Positions 9,021 through 17,322 of a stretch of 34,510 bases of DNA are shown here, one piece after another. Source of the DNA: Thermoplasmata archaeon (GTDB taxonomy: Archaea > Thermoplasmatota > Thermoplasmata > Thermoplasmatales > Thermoplasmataceae); NCBI GenBank assembly GCA_021802365.1, contig JAKAAJ010000003.1, positions 1 through 34,510 on the forward strand, in the 5' to 3' direction. Position 1 is the first letter of the stretch. Every line of letters begins with the position of its first letter. The notes beneath the pieces were generated by a model. The model ran no database searches and was not told where the DNA came from. It saw only the letters and a list, made by a program, of their open reading frames with translations. The position numbers were made by a program, and so were the translations under genes.

Positions 9021-11480
9021 ATGATGAAATCGGGGAATGCACAGGTACTTGAACCTGCGGACAAAACATCTACTTCAAGCACCAGGAACGTAGGCAAAGC
9101 TGTCCGGAGGCTTGAAGATCTTAGAATTATAAGAGGAAAAGGAGGTTATACGGATGACATTGAACTTGGAAACCAGCATTATGCTGCAATACTCTCCAGC
9201 CCTTATGCCCATGCTAGAATCAAGAGAATAGATGTGAGTAAGGCAAGAAATCTTCCCGGTGTTGTACTTGTTCTCACCGGGCAGGAGGCAGCGAAAATAA
9301 CCAGGCCCATGACCTCTAGGGCTGCCACAGTATCTCCAAAGTCCCATTATATTATGGCAAATGAGAAGGTCAGATATATGGGGGAACCTGTAGCTGCTGT
9401 CGTAGCCACATCCAGGTACATAGCGCAGGATGCTGTTGATCTCATAGAAGTTGATTATGAACCTCTTCCTGTCATAGCTTCAATTGAGGATGCAATGAAG
9501 AAAGATGCCCCGAGAATTTATGAAGAGCTTGATTCAAATGAAATCGTGACAGATCATTTCGAATTTGGAAACCTGAAAAGGGCTTTTCAGGAGGCAGACA
9601 GAATAGTGAAGGACAGAATAAGGATACACAGATATGCATCCACTCCTCTGGAAACTTTTGTTGTCAATGCCTTTTATGATCAGACAAGGGATGAACTCCT
9701 AGCCTATGCAACGGATCAGCAGCCGGGAAGAACAGTAGGATCAGTATCTGCCTGCCTGGGGATACCTTCTTCAAACATAAGGCTCATTGTCCCTCCAGTT
9801 GGCGGCGGATTCGGTTATAAACTTGCTGTTTGGCAGTATGTTGCAATAATCTCACTGCTAAGCATGAAATGCGGAAAACCAGTGAAATGGGTGCAGACCA
9901 GAATGGAAAGCCTCTATGCATTCCATCGCCCCAGAGGATATATGGATGCTGAATTTGCTCTCAGGAAAGATGGAAAAATTCTCGGTGTGAAACTTACTGA
10001 CTGGCAATCAGACGGGAACTGGCCATACGTTTCAGCACTCTATTCACTGATAAAATTTGCAAATATGAGTGGTGTTTATGAGGTCCCGAATCTGCAGTTT
10101 GAATATCACTGTGTTGCAACAAACGATCCGCCAGTTGTCCAGGACCGAGGTGTTGGAAAACCATTCATGGCATTTGCATTTGAGAGAATGATGGACCTCT
10201 CTGCGAAGGAACTGGGAATTGATAGAGCAAGAATAAGGGAGGTAAACTTTGTGCCTCCAGAGAAAATGCCATATACCACTGCATCAGGCGAGGTGTACGA
10301 AAGCGGCAACTATCCACTTGTTTTTAAAAAAGCCCTGGAAATGTCCAGATACAATTACTGGATCAATGAGATTCCAAAGTTGAGGAAAGAAGGGAGATAC
10401 GTCGGCATAGGTATAGGCTGCGCAATAGAGCCTGGAACCTCAAACCTTGGATACTATTTCCTTTCAAAGGCATCCGAACCAGACTACAATGGAGCGGGGC
10501 AGATGTCCACAGTGGAGATAGGCCAGGATGGAATTATCAAGGTCAATATGAATGGTCCGGAGATAGGTACCGGTCATGTAACAACAATAACACAGGTAGT
10601 GGGTGATATTTTTGATGTTGACGCAGAAAAGATTCTTGTGGATTCATGGTTTGACAGCGCACACGGACACCTGACATATGCTGGAACTTACTCAAACGCA
10701 TTCAATGACGTTTACCTGGGAGCAGTAATGACTGCGGCAAAGAGGCTTAGGGACAAGGCACTCAGGATATCAGCATCCTATCTGCATCTTCCTCTGGAAT
10801 CCCTGTCATTCAGAAACGGAGGAATTTTCAGCGAGGAGGCTGAAAAAGAGGTGCTGACGCTTAAACAGCTTGCCAAGATCTCATATGGTCAGCTGCTTTC
10901 ATTCCCCAAGGGAGAGGAACCGGGACTGAAGGTTGTTGCTGGATATATAAACCCGACCGCAAAGCCCTTTGTGAGATCTGATTTCAATGTCCAGTTGACA
11001 CATGCTAATTCGACTCATATTGTGGTTGTTGAAGTCTCAAAGGATACATGGGCCCCCAGGATAATTGATTATGTTATTGTTCATGATGCGGGAAGAGTTC
11101 TTAACCCAGGTATTGTGGAAGGTCTCGCAATTGGGTCTACTGCCAGTGGAATAGGGGGTGCCCTATACGAGGAGTTTCTCTTTGATCAGGAAGAGAACAA
11201 TCTAACCCTTACATTCGGGGACTACATGAAACCGACAGCAATGGAAATACCCGAGATCAGACTTGAGATGCATGAATCACCTGCGCCCAATACTGTTCTA
11301 GGAACAAAGGCAGTAGGTGAGGGCGGAGCCATAACATCTCTTGGTGCAGTTGCCAGTGCTGTGGAAAATGCTCTTGAGCCCTTCAATGTGAGAATCAGGT
11401 CATTGCCTATAACTCCTGAGAATATCTGGAGAATGATCAAGGACACAGATGAATACAGGAAACTGAAGGGGGCGAACTGA
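9021..11480 (+). CDS. Xanthine dehydrogenase-family molybdopterin-binding subunit
   Basis: The 819-residue protein is the large catalytic subunit of a molybdenum hydroxylase. Features are the N-terminal a/b hammerhead domain (about residues 37-150), the GGGFGYK molybdopterin motif at 261-267, and the catalytic glutamate Glu767 in GEGG near the C-terminus. The active-site loop reads QDRGVGKP (374-381). CO dehydrogenases of form I have AYRCSFR here, so this is not a typical CO dehydrogenase. The enzyme should hydroxylate a carbon next to nitrogen or a carbonyl, or oxidise an aldehyde. It is the first gene of an L-M-S operon whose next gene starts directly after its stop. ATG ATG at the start leaves one codon of ambiguity. 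The substrate is unknown; an N-heteroaromatic acid would fit the neighbours. Confidence 0.93.
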   Translation: MMKSGNAQVLEPADKTSTSSTRNVGKAVRRLEDLRIIRGKGGYTDDIELGNQHYAAILSSPYAHARIKRIDVSKARNLPGVVLVLTGQEAAKITRPMTSRAATVSPKSHYIMANEKVRYMGEPVAAVVATSRYIAQDAVDLIEVDYEPLPVIASIEDAMKKDAPRIYEELDSNEIVTDHFEFGNLKRAFQEADRIVKDRIRIHRYASTPLETFVVNAFYDQTRDELLAYATDQQPGRTVGSVSACLGIPSSNIRLIVPPVGGGFGYKLAVWQYVAIISLLSMKCGKPVKWVQTRMESLYAFHRPRGYMDAEFALRKDGKILGVKLTDWQSDGNWPYVSALYSLIKFANMSGVYEVPNLQFEYHCVATNDPPVVQDRGVGKPFMAFAFERMMDLSAKELGIDRARIREVNFVPPEKMPYTTASGEVYESGNYPLVFKKALEMSRYNYWINEIPKLRKEGRYVGIGIGCAIEPGTSNLGYYFLSKASEPDYNGAGQMSTVEIGQDGIIKVNMNGPEIGTGHVTTITQVVGDIFDVDAEKILVDSWFDSAHGHLTYAGTYSNAFNDVYLGAVMTAAKRLRDKALRISASYLHLPLESLSFRNGGIFSEEAEKEVLTLKQLAKISYGQLLSFPKGEEPGLKVVAGYINPTAKPFVRSDFNVQLTHANSTHIVVVEVSKDTWAPRIIDYVIVHDAGRVLNPGIVEGLAIGSTASGIGGALYEEFLFDQEENNLTLTFGDYMKPTAMEIPEIRLEMHESPAPNTVLGTKAVGEGGAITSLGAVASAVENALEPFNVRIRSLPITPENIWRMIKDTDEYRKLKGAN

Positions 11481-12344
11481 ATGTATCCAAAACCTCTAAC
11501 ATACAGAAGAGCCAGGACCCTTGATGAAGCTTTCTCATTTCTTTCAGAAAACGAGGACGCAAGAGTCATAGCAGGTGGACAGAGCATAATGCCAATGCTT
11601 AAGCTTCGCATTGCAAGTCCTTCTCTGCTTGTTGACATCGCACCCATCAGGGAACTTCATGAGATTCGGATGGAAGGAAATGAAATCATTATAGGTGCAA
11701 TGGTTACTCACAGAGAAATCATCGAGAGCAGAGAAATAAAAAGTAATATACCGATGCTTCAGGAAACTGCCAGGCATATTGCCGATGTTCAGATCAGGAA
11801 CCGTGGAACCCTGGGAGGAAGCATCTGCGAGGCAGACCCCTCTGCAGACTACACACCCACTCTCCTTGTGCTGGATGCCAGAGTTACTCTCAAGTCCGCC
11901 AAAGGAGAGAGAACAGTCAGCCTTGATGATTTCCTAGTAGGCCCATTTGAGGTTGACATAAAACAGGGAGAAATCCTGACATCTGTGATCATACCTGTGA
12001 ACAGGTCTGCTTACTCTGTTGTAAAGTATGCAAGAAGAGCAGCAGATTTCGCCGTGGCTTCAATGGCTGCTCTTGTTGAAAAGAAAACAGACGGCACTGT
12101 GAGCGATATCAGAGTGGCAGTTGGTGCCCAGAGTGACAGACCATTGAGGCTCAGGGACCTTGAATCGGAGCTTACAGGGATCAAACCCCAGAAAAGAGAT
12201 CTGCATTTGGCTGTTGAAAAGGCTGTAGAAGGCCTGGAACCAATTGATGATATCCATGGAAGTGCAGACTACAGGAAAGAGGTAACCTCGAACATACTTA
12301 AGGCAAACCTGGGATCATTGATATTCGGAGGTGATTCAAAATGA
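11481..12344 (+). CDS. Molybdenum hydroxylase FAD-binding medium subunit
   Basis: The 287-residue protein is the CoxM-like flavoprotein of the complex. It passes electrons from the iron-sulfur subunit to an acceptor. FAD motifs AGGQS (31-35) and TLGGSICEADPSAD (110-123) are both in place, and length is normal. Its ATG follows the large-subunit stop codon with no gap. Its own stop overlaps the next start as ATGA, so the three subunits are translationally coupled and probably made in equal amounts. Confidence 0.93.
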   Translation: MYPKPLTYRRARTLDEAFSFLSENEDARVIAGGQSIMPMLKLRIASPSLLVDIAPIRELHEIRMEGNEIIIGAMVTHREIIESREIKSNIPMLQETARHIADVQIRNRGTLGGSICEADPSADYTPTLLVLDARVTLKSAKGERTVSLDDFLVGPFEVDIKQGEILTSVIIPVNRSAYSVVKYARRAADFAVASMAALVEKKTDGTVSDIRVAVGAQSDRPLRLRDLESELTGIKPQKRDLHLAVEKAVEGLEPIDDIHGSADYRKEVTSNILKANLGSLIFGGDSK

Positions 12345-12820
12345 CAGTAGTCAACATAAAAATTAATGGAAAAAAATATTCAGATGACATTGAGGACAGG
12401 ACGCTTCTTGTTCATTTTATCAGAGACCATGCAAGGCTGAGGGGAACACACATCGGCTGCGATACTGGTCACTGCGGAGCATGCACTGTGCTCCTGAATG
12501 ACAGACCAGTCAAATCCTGCCAGATCCTGGCAGTTCAGGTGGATGGGGAGAGCATTGAAACCGTTGAGTCTCTGGAGGGAAGTGATGGAAAGCTCAGCAT
12601 AGAACAGGAAGCATTCAGAGAACATTTCGCCATGCAGTGCGGTTACTGCACCTCTGGATTTCTGATGATGACTCACCATCTCATCAGAGAATATCCTGAG
12701 CTGAGCAGGGAGGAGATCAGAGAGAAACTGCATGGAAATTACTGCATGTGCACAGGATACCAGCAGATAGTGGACGCCGTCCAGGATGCCCAGAAACGCC
12801 ACAATGATAAGAAATCCTGA
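12341..12820 (+). CDS. Molybdenum hydroxylase 2Fe-2S small subunit
   Basis: The 159-residue protein is the CoxS-like electron-transfer subunit. The plant-ferredoxin-type cluster uses Cys40, Cys45, Cys48 and Cys60 (CDTGHCGAC). The second cluster uses Cys100, Cys103, Cys135 and Cys137 (CGYC and CMC). All eight ligands are present. The start overlaps the stop of the medium subunit by 4 bp. Gene order large-medium-small differs from the medium-small-large order common in cox operons, which again argues against a CO dehydrogenase. Confidence 0.94.
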   Translation: MTVVNIKINGKKYSDDIEDRTLLVHFIRDHARLRGTHIGCDTGHCGACTVLLNDRPVKSCQILAVQVDGESIETVESLEGSDGKLSIEQEAFREHFAMQCGYCTSGFLMMTHHLIREYPELSREEIREKLHGNYCMCTGYQQIVDAVQDAQKRHNDKKS

Positions 12821-12860
12821 ACCCGTTTCCTATCAATATAAGGAGCTGCTCATTGATCTT

Positions 12861-12884
12861 AATAAAAATTCAGGATTTCCTGAA
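12861..12884 (-). terminator. Hairpin plus T-tract terminator between convergent units
   Basis: TTCAGG (12869-12874) and CCTGAA (12879-12884) form a stem. On the minus strand the hairpin runs straight into TTTTTATTAAG. It lies 37 bp beyond the stop of the amidohydrolase gene and 48 bp beyond the small-subunit stop, so it may also halt the plus-strand operon. Confidence 0.55.
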
Positions 12885-12920
12885 CTGAGCCAAATTAACT
12901 AATTTAGTTTCGAGAAGTAC

Positions 12921-13886
12921 TCAATTCTTTCTGTAAAGGCGTTCAGCATTCCCCTTCAGTATCATGTCAATATTTCCGCTGACTGAAGACGCAAGCAGAT
13001 TGTGAGATTTCCAGTTTCCCATATTGAAGGGGTAGTCAGTTCCGAAGACCACATTTTCCCTTCCCCATGAATCTATGAGAAGATTCATAGCTTTGCTGTC
13101 AAAGAGTACAGTGTCGAAAAGTAAATGACTTAGTGTTTCACTGTCAAAAGATGCACTTCCGGCGTTCTCCTCCCTGACCTCTATTCCCTGTTTGATTCTG
13201 GAAATCTGGTACGGAATTGCACCTCCTCCATGGCAGAAAATGAATCTGAGTTTAGGGAATTTCTTCAGAATACCACCCATAATGAGGCTTGTAACTGCCA
13301 CAGTTGTTTCCGCTATTGTTCCCACTACGATTCCCATGTAATATCTGGAGAGCCGCTCTTTTCCCATGAAATCGTTTGGGTGCACAAATACCGGCAGTCC
13401 CTGGCTCTGCAGTTCCTCATATACAGGAAAGAGCCCTTCATCATCAAGGTTACTTCCTGCGATGTTGGTTCCAAACTCGACACCGGACAATTCCAGGTCG
13501 GAACTGATTCGCTGTATCTCACCTAATGTTAACTTTGAATCCTGAAGGGGCAATGTTGCGTTTCCACTGAAGTGGATTGGGTCATTTCTGCAAACTTCAG
13601 CTATTCCATTGTTCTGTGATACACAGATTTTAAGAGCCTTCTCTGCCGGTAAATCATAGGAGAACAGATGATGTGTTGGTGATAGAATCTGGTGATCTAT
13701 CCCAAGATCTGCCATTTCCCTGATCCTTGGAGCCTGCCGGAAAAATCCTTCAGGCATAGGGGCAATTACCTTTTTAAGAACTTCAATTCTGTAAAGCCCA
13801 TCACTTCTTCCACCAGAAACAGTTCCGCCAAACTCTTTTATGGTTGATTCTGGGAGGTAATGTGAGTGGACATCTATATTTTTCAT
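12921..13886 (-). CDS. ACMSD-like amidohydrolase, probable decarboxylase
   Basis: The 321-residue protein belongs to amidohydrolase family 2, which holds alpha-amino-beta-carboxymuconate-semialdehyde decarboxylase (ACMSD) and gamma-resorcylate-type decarboxylases. Zinc ligands are His7 and His9 (DVHSHYLP), His169 (VHPND), His219 (CHGGG) and Asp284 (FGTDYP). Their spacing closely follows ACMSD (9/11/177/228/294). Arg230, eleven residues after His219, matches the arginine that binds the substrate carboxylate across the ACMSD dimer. It should remove CO2 from an aromatic acid or from a carboxymuconate-like product. It is transcribed alone, divergent from the cupin-cyclase pair, with a hairpin terminator behind it. 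The family also includes the 3,6-dihydroxypicolinate decarboxylase of picolinate breakdown. Confidence 0.87.
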   Translation of the reverse strand: MKNIDVHSHYLPESTIKEFGGTVSGGRSDGLYRIEVLKKVIAPMPEGFFRQAPRIREMADLGIDHQILSPTHHLFSYDLPAEKALKICVSQNNGIAEVCRNDPIHFSGNATLPLQDSKLTLGEIQRISSDLELSGVEFGTNIAGSNLDDEGLFPVYEELQSQGLPVFVHPNDFMGKERLSRYYMGIVVGTIAETTVAVTSLIMGGILKKFPKLRFIFCHGGGAIPYQISRIKQGIEVREENAGSASFDSETLSHLLFDTVLFDSKAMNLLIDSWGRENVVFGTDYPFNMGNWKSHNLLASSVSGNIDMILKGNAERLYRKN

Positions 13887-14094
13887 GGAACATTATTAAT
13901 CATTTTACTATAACTCTTTTGATTTCACAATATATTTATTGCTTCTGCCTTACAAATATAAATATACTAAATTCTTTAATATGTTTATTTAGAAATCTTC
14001 TATGAAAATTTAAATTTATAAAAACTCCTTAATTTCCATAGACCTTTACATATTGTTATCTTCAGATATGTTTATCTAAAGTAAACCAATTATC

Positions 14095-14100
14095 AGGAGG
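14095..14100 (+). promoter_or_regulatory. Strong Shine-Dalgarno site of the cupin gene
   Basis: AGGAGG lies 5 bases before the ATG at 14106. It is a full match to the archaeal consensus and fixes this start. A TATA-like TTTATCTAA (14070-14078) is the nearest upstream candidate promoter element, but it would leave almost no leader, so the true promoter is probably further upstream. Confidence 0.6.
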
Positions 14101-14105
14101 TTACC

Positions 14106-14552
14106 ATGGCCGACAAAATAGTGGAAAAACTGACTTCAGAAGGAATAGACATTACCTTTAATAGAGAGCCCAAAAATGTCACTGAGAAACTAGCCCATAA
14201 AACTTCTTTTATAGATACAGGTGGCCTTCTCCCGCCAAACATGCTGAAAGACTCCGGACCTACTATGAAGCTTCTCACATCCGAAGCAACAAGGATTGAA
14301 CTGTCCAAGAGAAGAGAACCAATGCCCTTCTGGCACAGGAACATGGATTTTGACGAGGTGATTATCTGTATTTCAGGTGAGGCCACCTGGACAACAGAAA
14401 CAGGGGAATTCCAACTCAAACCGGGAACAATGATACACATCCCCAGAGGTGTTTCTCATACCGTTGTAGCTAAAAAGGGGACAGATTACACGGCTATTGA
14501 GATAAAATCAGCGGCTAAACTTGATGTCAACCCGGATCTGCGGAGGGATTGA
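14106..14552 (+). CDS. Cupin-domain protein, possible dioxygenase
   Basis: The 148-residue protein has a single cupin barrel from about residue 60. The metal-site motif WHRNMDFDE supplies His77 and Glu84, and PRGVSH supplies His118. The wording recalls homogentisate and 3-hydroxyanthranilate dioxygenases, so an iron-dependent ring-cleaving or aromatic-modifying role is possible. Many small cupins have other roles. The stop is one base before the ATG of the cyclase gene, so the two are coupled. Divergence from the ACMSD-like gene strengthens the case for aromatic catabolism. Confidence 0.75.
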   Translation: MADKIVEKLTSEGIDITFNREPKNVTEKLAHKTSFIDTGGLLPPNMLKDSGPTMKLLTSEATRIELSKRREPMPFWHRNMDFDEVIICISGEATWTTETGEFQLKPGTMIHIPRGVSHTVVAKKGTDYTAIEIKSAAKLDVNPDLRRD

Positions 14553-14553
14553 G

Positions 14554-15375
14554 ATGGCGGAAAACCATGGATTGAAGATTCTTGAAATGATCTCCGGGAA
14601 AGCCAGAATTATAGATCTGGAACATGAAAGATTCCCAGGAATGCCTGCTTTTGATCCGGTAAAACCTGCAATGGAATACTTCCTCTACAGACAGCACGAA
14701 AATTACTATTCAAGCTCACCTCAAAACAGGAGAAGCAGCTCCTCGGGACTCATTGTAATGACGGACCAGTCAGGTACGCACCTTGATGCACTCTGCCATC
14801 AGGCCTATGACATGAAGATGTTTGACGGCACACCAATCAACAGTGAGGTGGAAACCCCATGGGGATTCAATAAACACGATTCTTCAAAAATTCCCCCAAT
14901 TATAAGGAAAGGTATTCTCATTGACTGTACCGAAATCCTCGGTGATCCTCTTCCGGAAAACCATGAAGTAAGCCTGGAAGAGTTCCAGAAGGTTGCAAAG
15001 AAGGAAGGTGTCTCATTCGGGAAGGAGGATGTTATCCTTGTCAGAACAGGATATGGAAAATACTGGAATGATTTCTCAAGATACAGAAATGCCGCTGGCA
15101 TATCAGGAGAGGTAAGCAAATATCTTTCAGAGAGATGCTTCGCTGTGGGAGCTGATAACCTTGCCTGGGACGTCCCCGGGAAGGTGGACAGAGAAACAGG
15201 AGTGATTCAGCCGGGGCATCTTCACCTCATAGCAAAGAACGGCGTTTACATTATGGAGAATCTTTTCCTTGAAGAACTGGCAAAAGCTAAGACATATGAG
15301 TTTCTATTCATAGCTCTCCCCCTGAAGATGCGCGGTACCACCGGAACACCAATAAGACCGGTAGCAATTATTTAG
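14554..15375 (+). CDS. Cyclase-family (kynurenine formamidase-like) metal hydrolase
   Basis: The 273-residue protein carries the family signature SGTHLDALCH, with metal ligands His76, Asp78 and His82. Relatives hydrolyse amide, formamide, lactone or cyclic imide bonds, for example kynurenine formamidase and isatin hydrolase. I start at the ATG at 14554, with GGAGGG 8-13 bases upstream (14542-14547). The frame extends back to a TTG at 14521 inside the cupin gene, but that start has no ribosome site. It forms a unit with the cupin. The stop overlaps by 4 bp the stop of the convergent alpha/beta hydrolase. The likely job is opening or deformylating an N-containing intermediate. Confidence 0.85.
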   Translation: MAENHGLKILEMISGKARIIDLEHERFPGMPAFDPVKPAMEYFLYRQHENYYSSSPQNRRSSSSGLIVMTDQSGTHLDALCHQAYDMKMFDGTPINSEVETPWGFNKHDSSKIPPIIRKGILIDCTEILGDPLPENHEVSLEEFQKVAKKEGVSFGKEDVILVRTGYGKYWNDFSRYRNAAGISGEVSKYLSERCFAVGADNLAWDVPGKVDRETGVIQPGHLHLIAKNGVYIMENLFLEELAKAKTYEFLFIALPLKMRGTTGTPIRPVAII

Positions 15376-16145
15376 GCCTGCTTTTCAAGCAGACCCTGAA
15401 TATTTTTCAAGCATAAGTCAGGGCGTTCCAGCATCGGATAGTGTCCCAGTCCTTCCATAGTGATCATATGGCTGTTTGGCAGGTATTTGGAAGTGGCAAT
15501 CAGCATATCCTCTGTGACAACAGGATCCTCAGAGCCTCTCAGGAGATATATTTCAGTTTTGCAGCCGTCAATATCGTGTGAAATGTCAAATGAATTCCAT
15601 GCCAGGAGGTCGTTGATATAAATATCTCTGTTATTGGAGCTTCTGATCCAGATCAGGTTTTCTATGCTGTTTTTATGGGAAAGTGAGCCGCAGAAATCAA
15701 AGGCTCTTTCAACATTTCCAGTTTCGGTTTTCATTATGGTTTCAACCTCAAATGTTTCTGTCCTTGCGGCACCCTCCATCACCAGGGCACGTATAACTCT
15801 CTCCGGATGTATGGAACAGATGTCAAGAACTATGTCAGCTCCTATTGAGCAGCCAACAAGTATGGCTCTGTCAATTCCAATCTGATCCATCATTTCAAGA
15901 ATTGAGAGAGAGTAGAACCTTACATCCACTCTCTTCTTTCTCCACTGCTTCCATGGCCATGATTTACCATGACCTGGAAGGTCCGGCACAATTGCTGTTA
16001 TACCTTCTGGAAGCAAAGATACAAATTCCTTCCACACCCGTCCATCAGTGCCTGCCGTATGAAGAAAAATAACAGGAGTTCCTGATCCGCTTCTCTCGTA
16101 ATAGAGTTTAATTCCGTTCACTGTAGTATAATTACCCGTTTCCAT
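15372..16145 (-). CDS. Alpha/beta hydrolase
   Basis: From the preferred start at 16145 the protein has 257 residues: HTAGTDG forms the oxyanion hole, GCSIGA the nucleophile elbow (Ser100), RGSEDP carries Asp207 and GLGHYP carries His235. It falls in the same broad family as 3-oxoadipate enol-lactonase and aromatic C-C hydrolases. The frame is open to an ATG at 16193, but the extra 16 residues are basic and unlike the family; METGNYTTVNGIKLYYE is the typical beginning. It is divergent from ubiX with 108 bp between starts and convergent with the cyclase gene. The substrate is unknown. Confidence 0.83.
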   Translation of the reverse strand: METGNYTTVNGIKLYYERSGSGTPVIFLHTAGTDGRVWKEFVSLLPEGITAIVPDLPGHGKSWPWKQWRKKRVDVRFYSLSILEMMDQIGIDRAILVGCSIGADIVLDICSIHPERVIRALVMEGAARTETFEVETIMKTETGNVERAFDFCGSLSHKNSIENLIWIRSSNNRDIYINDLLAWNSFDISHDIDGCKTEIYLLRGSEDPVVTEDMLIATSKYLPNSHMITMEGLGHYPMLERPDLCLKNIQGLLEKQA

Positions 16146-16245
16146 AATGGAATATTTCCAATATCTACTTTTGAGTTTCCATTCGTGGAGCAAATTCCGA
16201 AAATAATTAATTACCTTAACGCAATTGCAGCGGTAGTTGAATAAA

Positions 16246-16252
16246 GTGATCC
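16246..16252 (+). promoter_or_regulatory. Displaced Shine-Dalgarno site GTGATCC before ubiX
   Basis: GTGATCC sits one base before the ATG at 16254. It matches the 3' half of the consensus AGGAGGTGATCC rather than the usual core. The same heptamer precedes the second isochorismatase gene at 24428. Confidence 0.4.
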
Positions 16253-16253
16253 G

Positions 16254-16817
16254 ATGAGAAGAATTGTTATAGCTGTTACCGGCTCAACCGGGGCAGTATA
16301 TGGAGTGAGGTTGCTGCAGATATGCAGAGAGATTCCTGATATTGAGACCCATCTTGTAGTTTCCTCCGGTGCAGAAGCAACCCTTAGAATTGAGACAAAA
16401 CTGAAACCGTCTGAACTTGAATCTCTTGCCACCCGATCATATGGCGAATACGATTTTGAAGCTCCAATTGCAAGCGGTTCCTTTGAAACCTCAGGAATGA
16501 TAGTTGCACCGTGTTCAATGAAAACTCTGTCAAGCATTGCTACCGGATTTGAGAATAATCTGGTGTCAAGGGCAGCTTCTGTGCACCTGAAAGAGAGGAG
16601 AAGGCTGGTTCTGCTCACGAGAGAGACCCCTCTGAACCTCATACACATAAGAAATATGCTTCAGGTTACCGAGGCAGGAGGAATAATAATGCCCCCACTT
16701 CCCCCACTTTACTTTGAGCTTAATGATTTTTCCAGGATGGTCGACCTCACTGCAGGAAGAGTGCTTGGAATGCTGGGGATTGATACAAAACACAGGCTAG
16801 AGTGGGGTGTAGACTAG
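16254..16817 (+). CDS. ubiX: UbiX-like flavin prenyltransferase
   Basis: The 187-residue protein shows the flavodoxin-like UbiX fold: TGSTGAVYG at 9-17 binds FMN phosphate, then VAPCSMKTLSSIATG, RETPLNLIHIRNM and PPLPPLYF near the C-terminus. UbiX joins dimethylallyl phosphate to reduced FMN to make the prenylated FMN cofactor that UbiD enzymes need. It is the only UbiX in the window and presumably serves all four UbiD proteins. It is transcribed divergently from an alpha/beta hydrolase. Its last bases overlap the end of the convergent FMN-binding split-barrel gene. Confidence 0.93.
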   Translation: MRRIVIAVTGSTGAVYGVRLLQICREIPDIETHLVVSSGAEATLRIETKLKPSELESLATRSYGEYDFEAPIASGSFETSGMIVAPCSMKTLSSIATGFENNLVSRAASVHLKERRRLVLLTRETPLNLIHIRNMLQVTEAGGIIMPPLPPLYFELNDFSRMVDLTAGRVLGMLGIDTKHRLEWGVD

Positions 16818-17299
16818 CTCTTCCAGCCTTTTGCCATTTTCCTTATCTGCCTGAATGTTTCGGTGTAGTTTTTCTGCACACTGGACTGGTCAAATGATGT
16901 TACTGATGTGATTCTTGCCTTTTCAGAAAAGTCTCTTGAGACCTCCAGATCTGAAGCCAGAAAGAGAATTTCATCAGAAAAATAGTTTTTTATACTCTCC
17001 TGAGGCATCACTTCCGAAATGCACCGGACATATGTGACACCACCCTCAATCTGGAAAATAAAAAGGGACTTCCCATTCTCTTCAAGGTTCATTGAAGTGT
17101 GAGAGCCTTTATAAACTGTGAAGAAAAATTCCCCTTCTGAAACAGAACATATCTGATAGGGAGACAGCAATGCAGACCTCGGAGATCCGTCTGTGTCCAC
17201 AGTTATCAGGAAAACAGCACTGTTAAGGCGATCTTCTTTGTCCGGAGAAATTATGGAAAGAATATTCTCCGGAATCTTCTTTCCCAGATATTCAGACAT
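16814..17299 (-). CDS. Pyridoxamine 5'-phosphate oxidase-like FMN-binding split-barrel protein
   Basis: The 161-residue protein opens with a short helix and then VFLITVDTDGSPRSALLSPYQI, a pattern of the PNPOx-like split barrel that binds FMN or F420. No catalytic assignment is possible. I start at the ATG at 17299; a GTG at 17305 adds two residues. It lies about 23 bp downstream of UbiD-2 on the same strand, so it is probably its operon partner. A flavin-binding partner beside a prenyl-FMN enzyme could handle or reduce the cofactor, but that is inference. Confidence 0.7.
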   Translation of the reverse strand: MSEYLGKKIPENILSIISPDKEDRLNSAVFLITVDTDGSPRSALLSPYQICSVSEGEFFFTVYKGSHTSMNLEENGKSLFIFQIEGGVTYVRCISEVMPQESIKNYFSDEILFLASDLEVSRDFSEKARITSVTSFDQSSVQKNYTETFRQIRKMAKGWKS

Positions 17300-17322
17300 T
17301 GCCACTCAATGTTTCTAACAGG

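Noticed and set aside
9021..12820. Aerobic carbon monoxide dehydrogenase (coxLMS)
   Set aside because: The catalytic Cys loop AYRCSFR is absent and the gene order differs; the general molybdenum hydroxylase family is all that can be supported.
14521..14553. TTG start for the cyclase gene
   Set aside because: It lies inside the cupin gene without a ribosome site, while the ATG at 14554 has a good site and gives a normal N-terminus.
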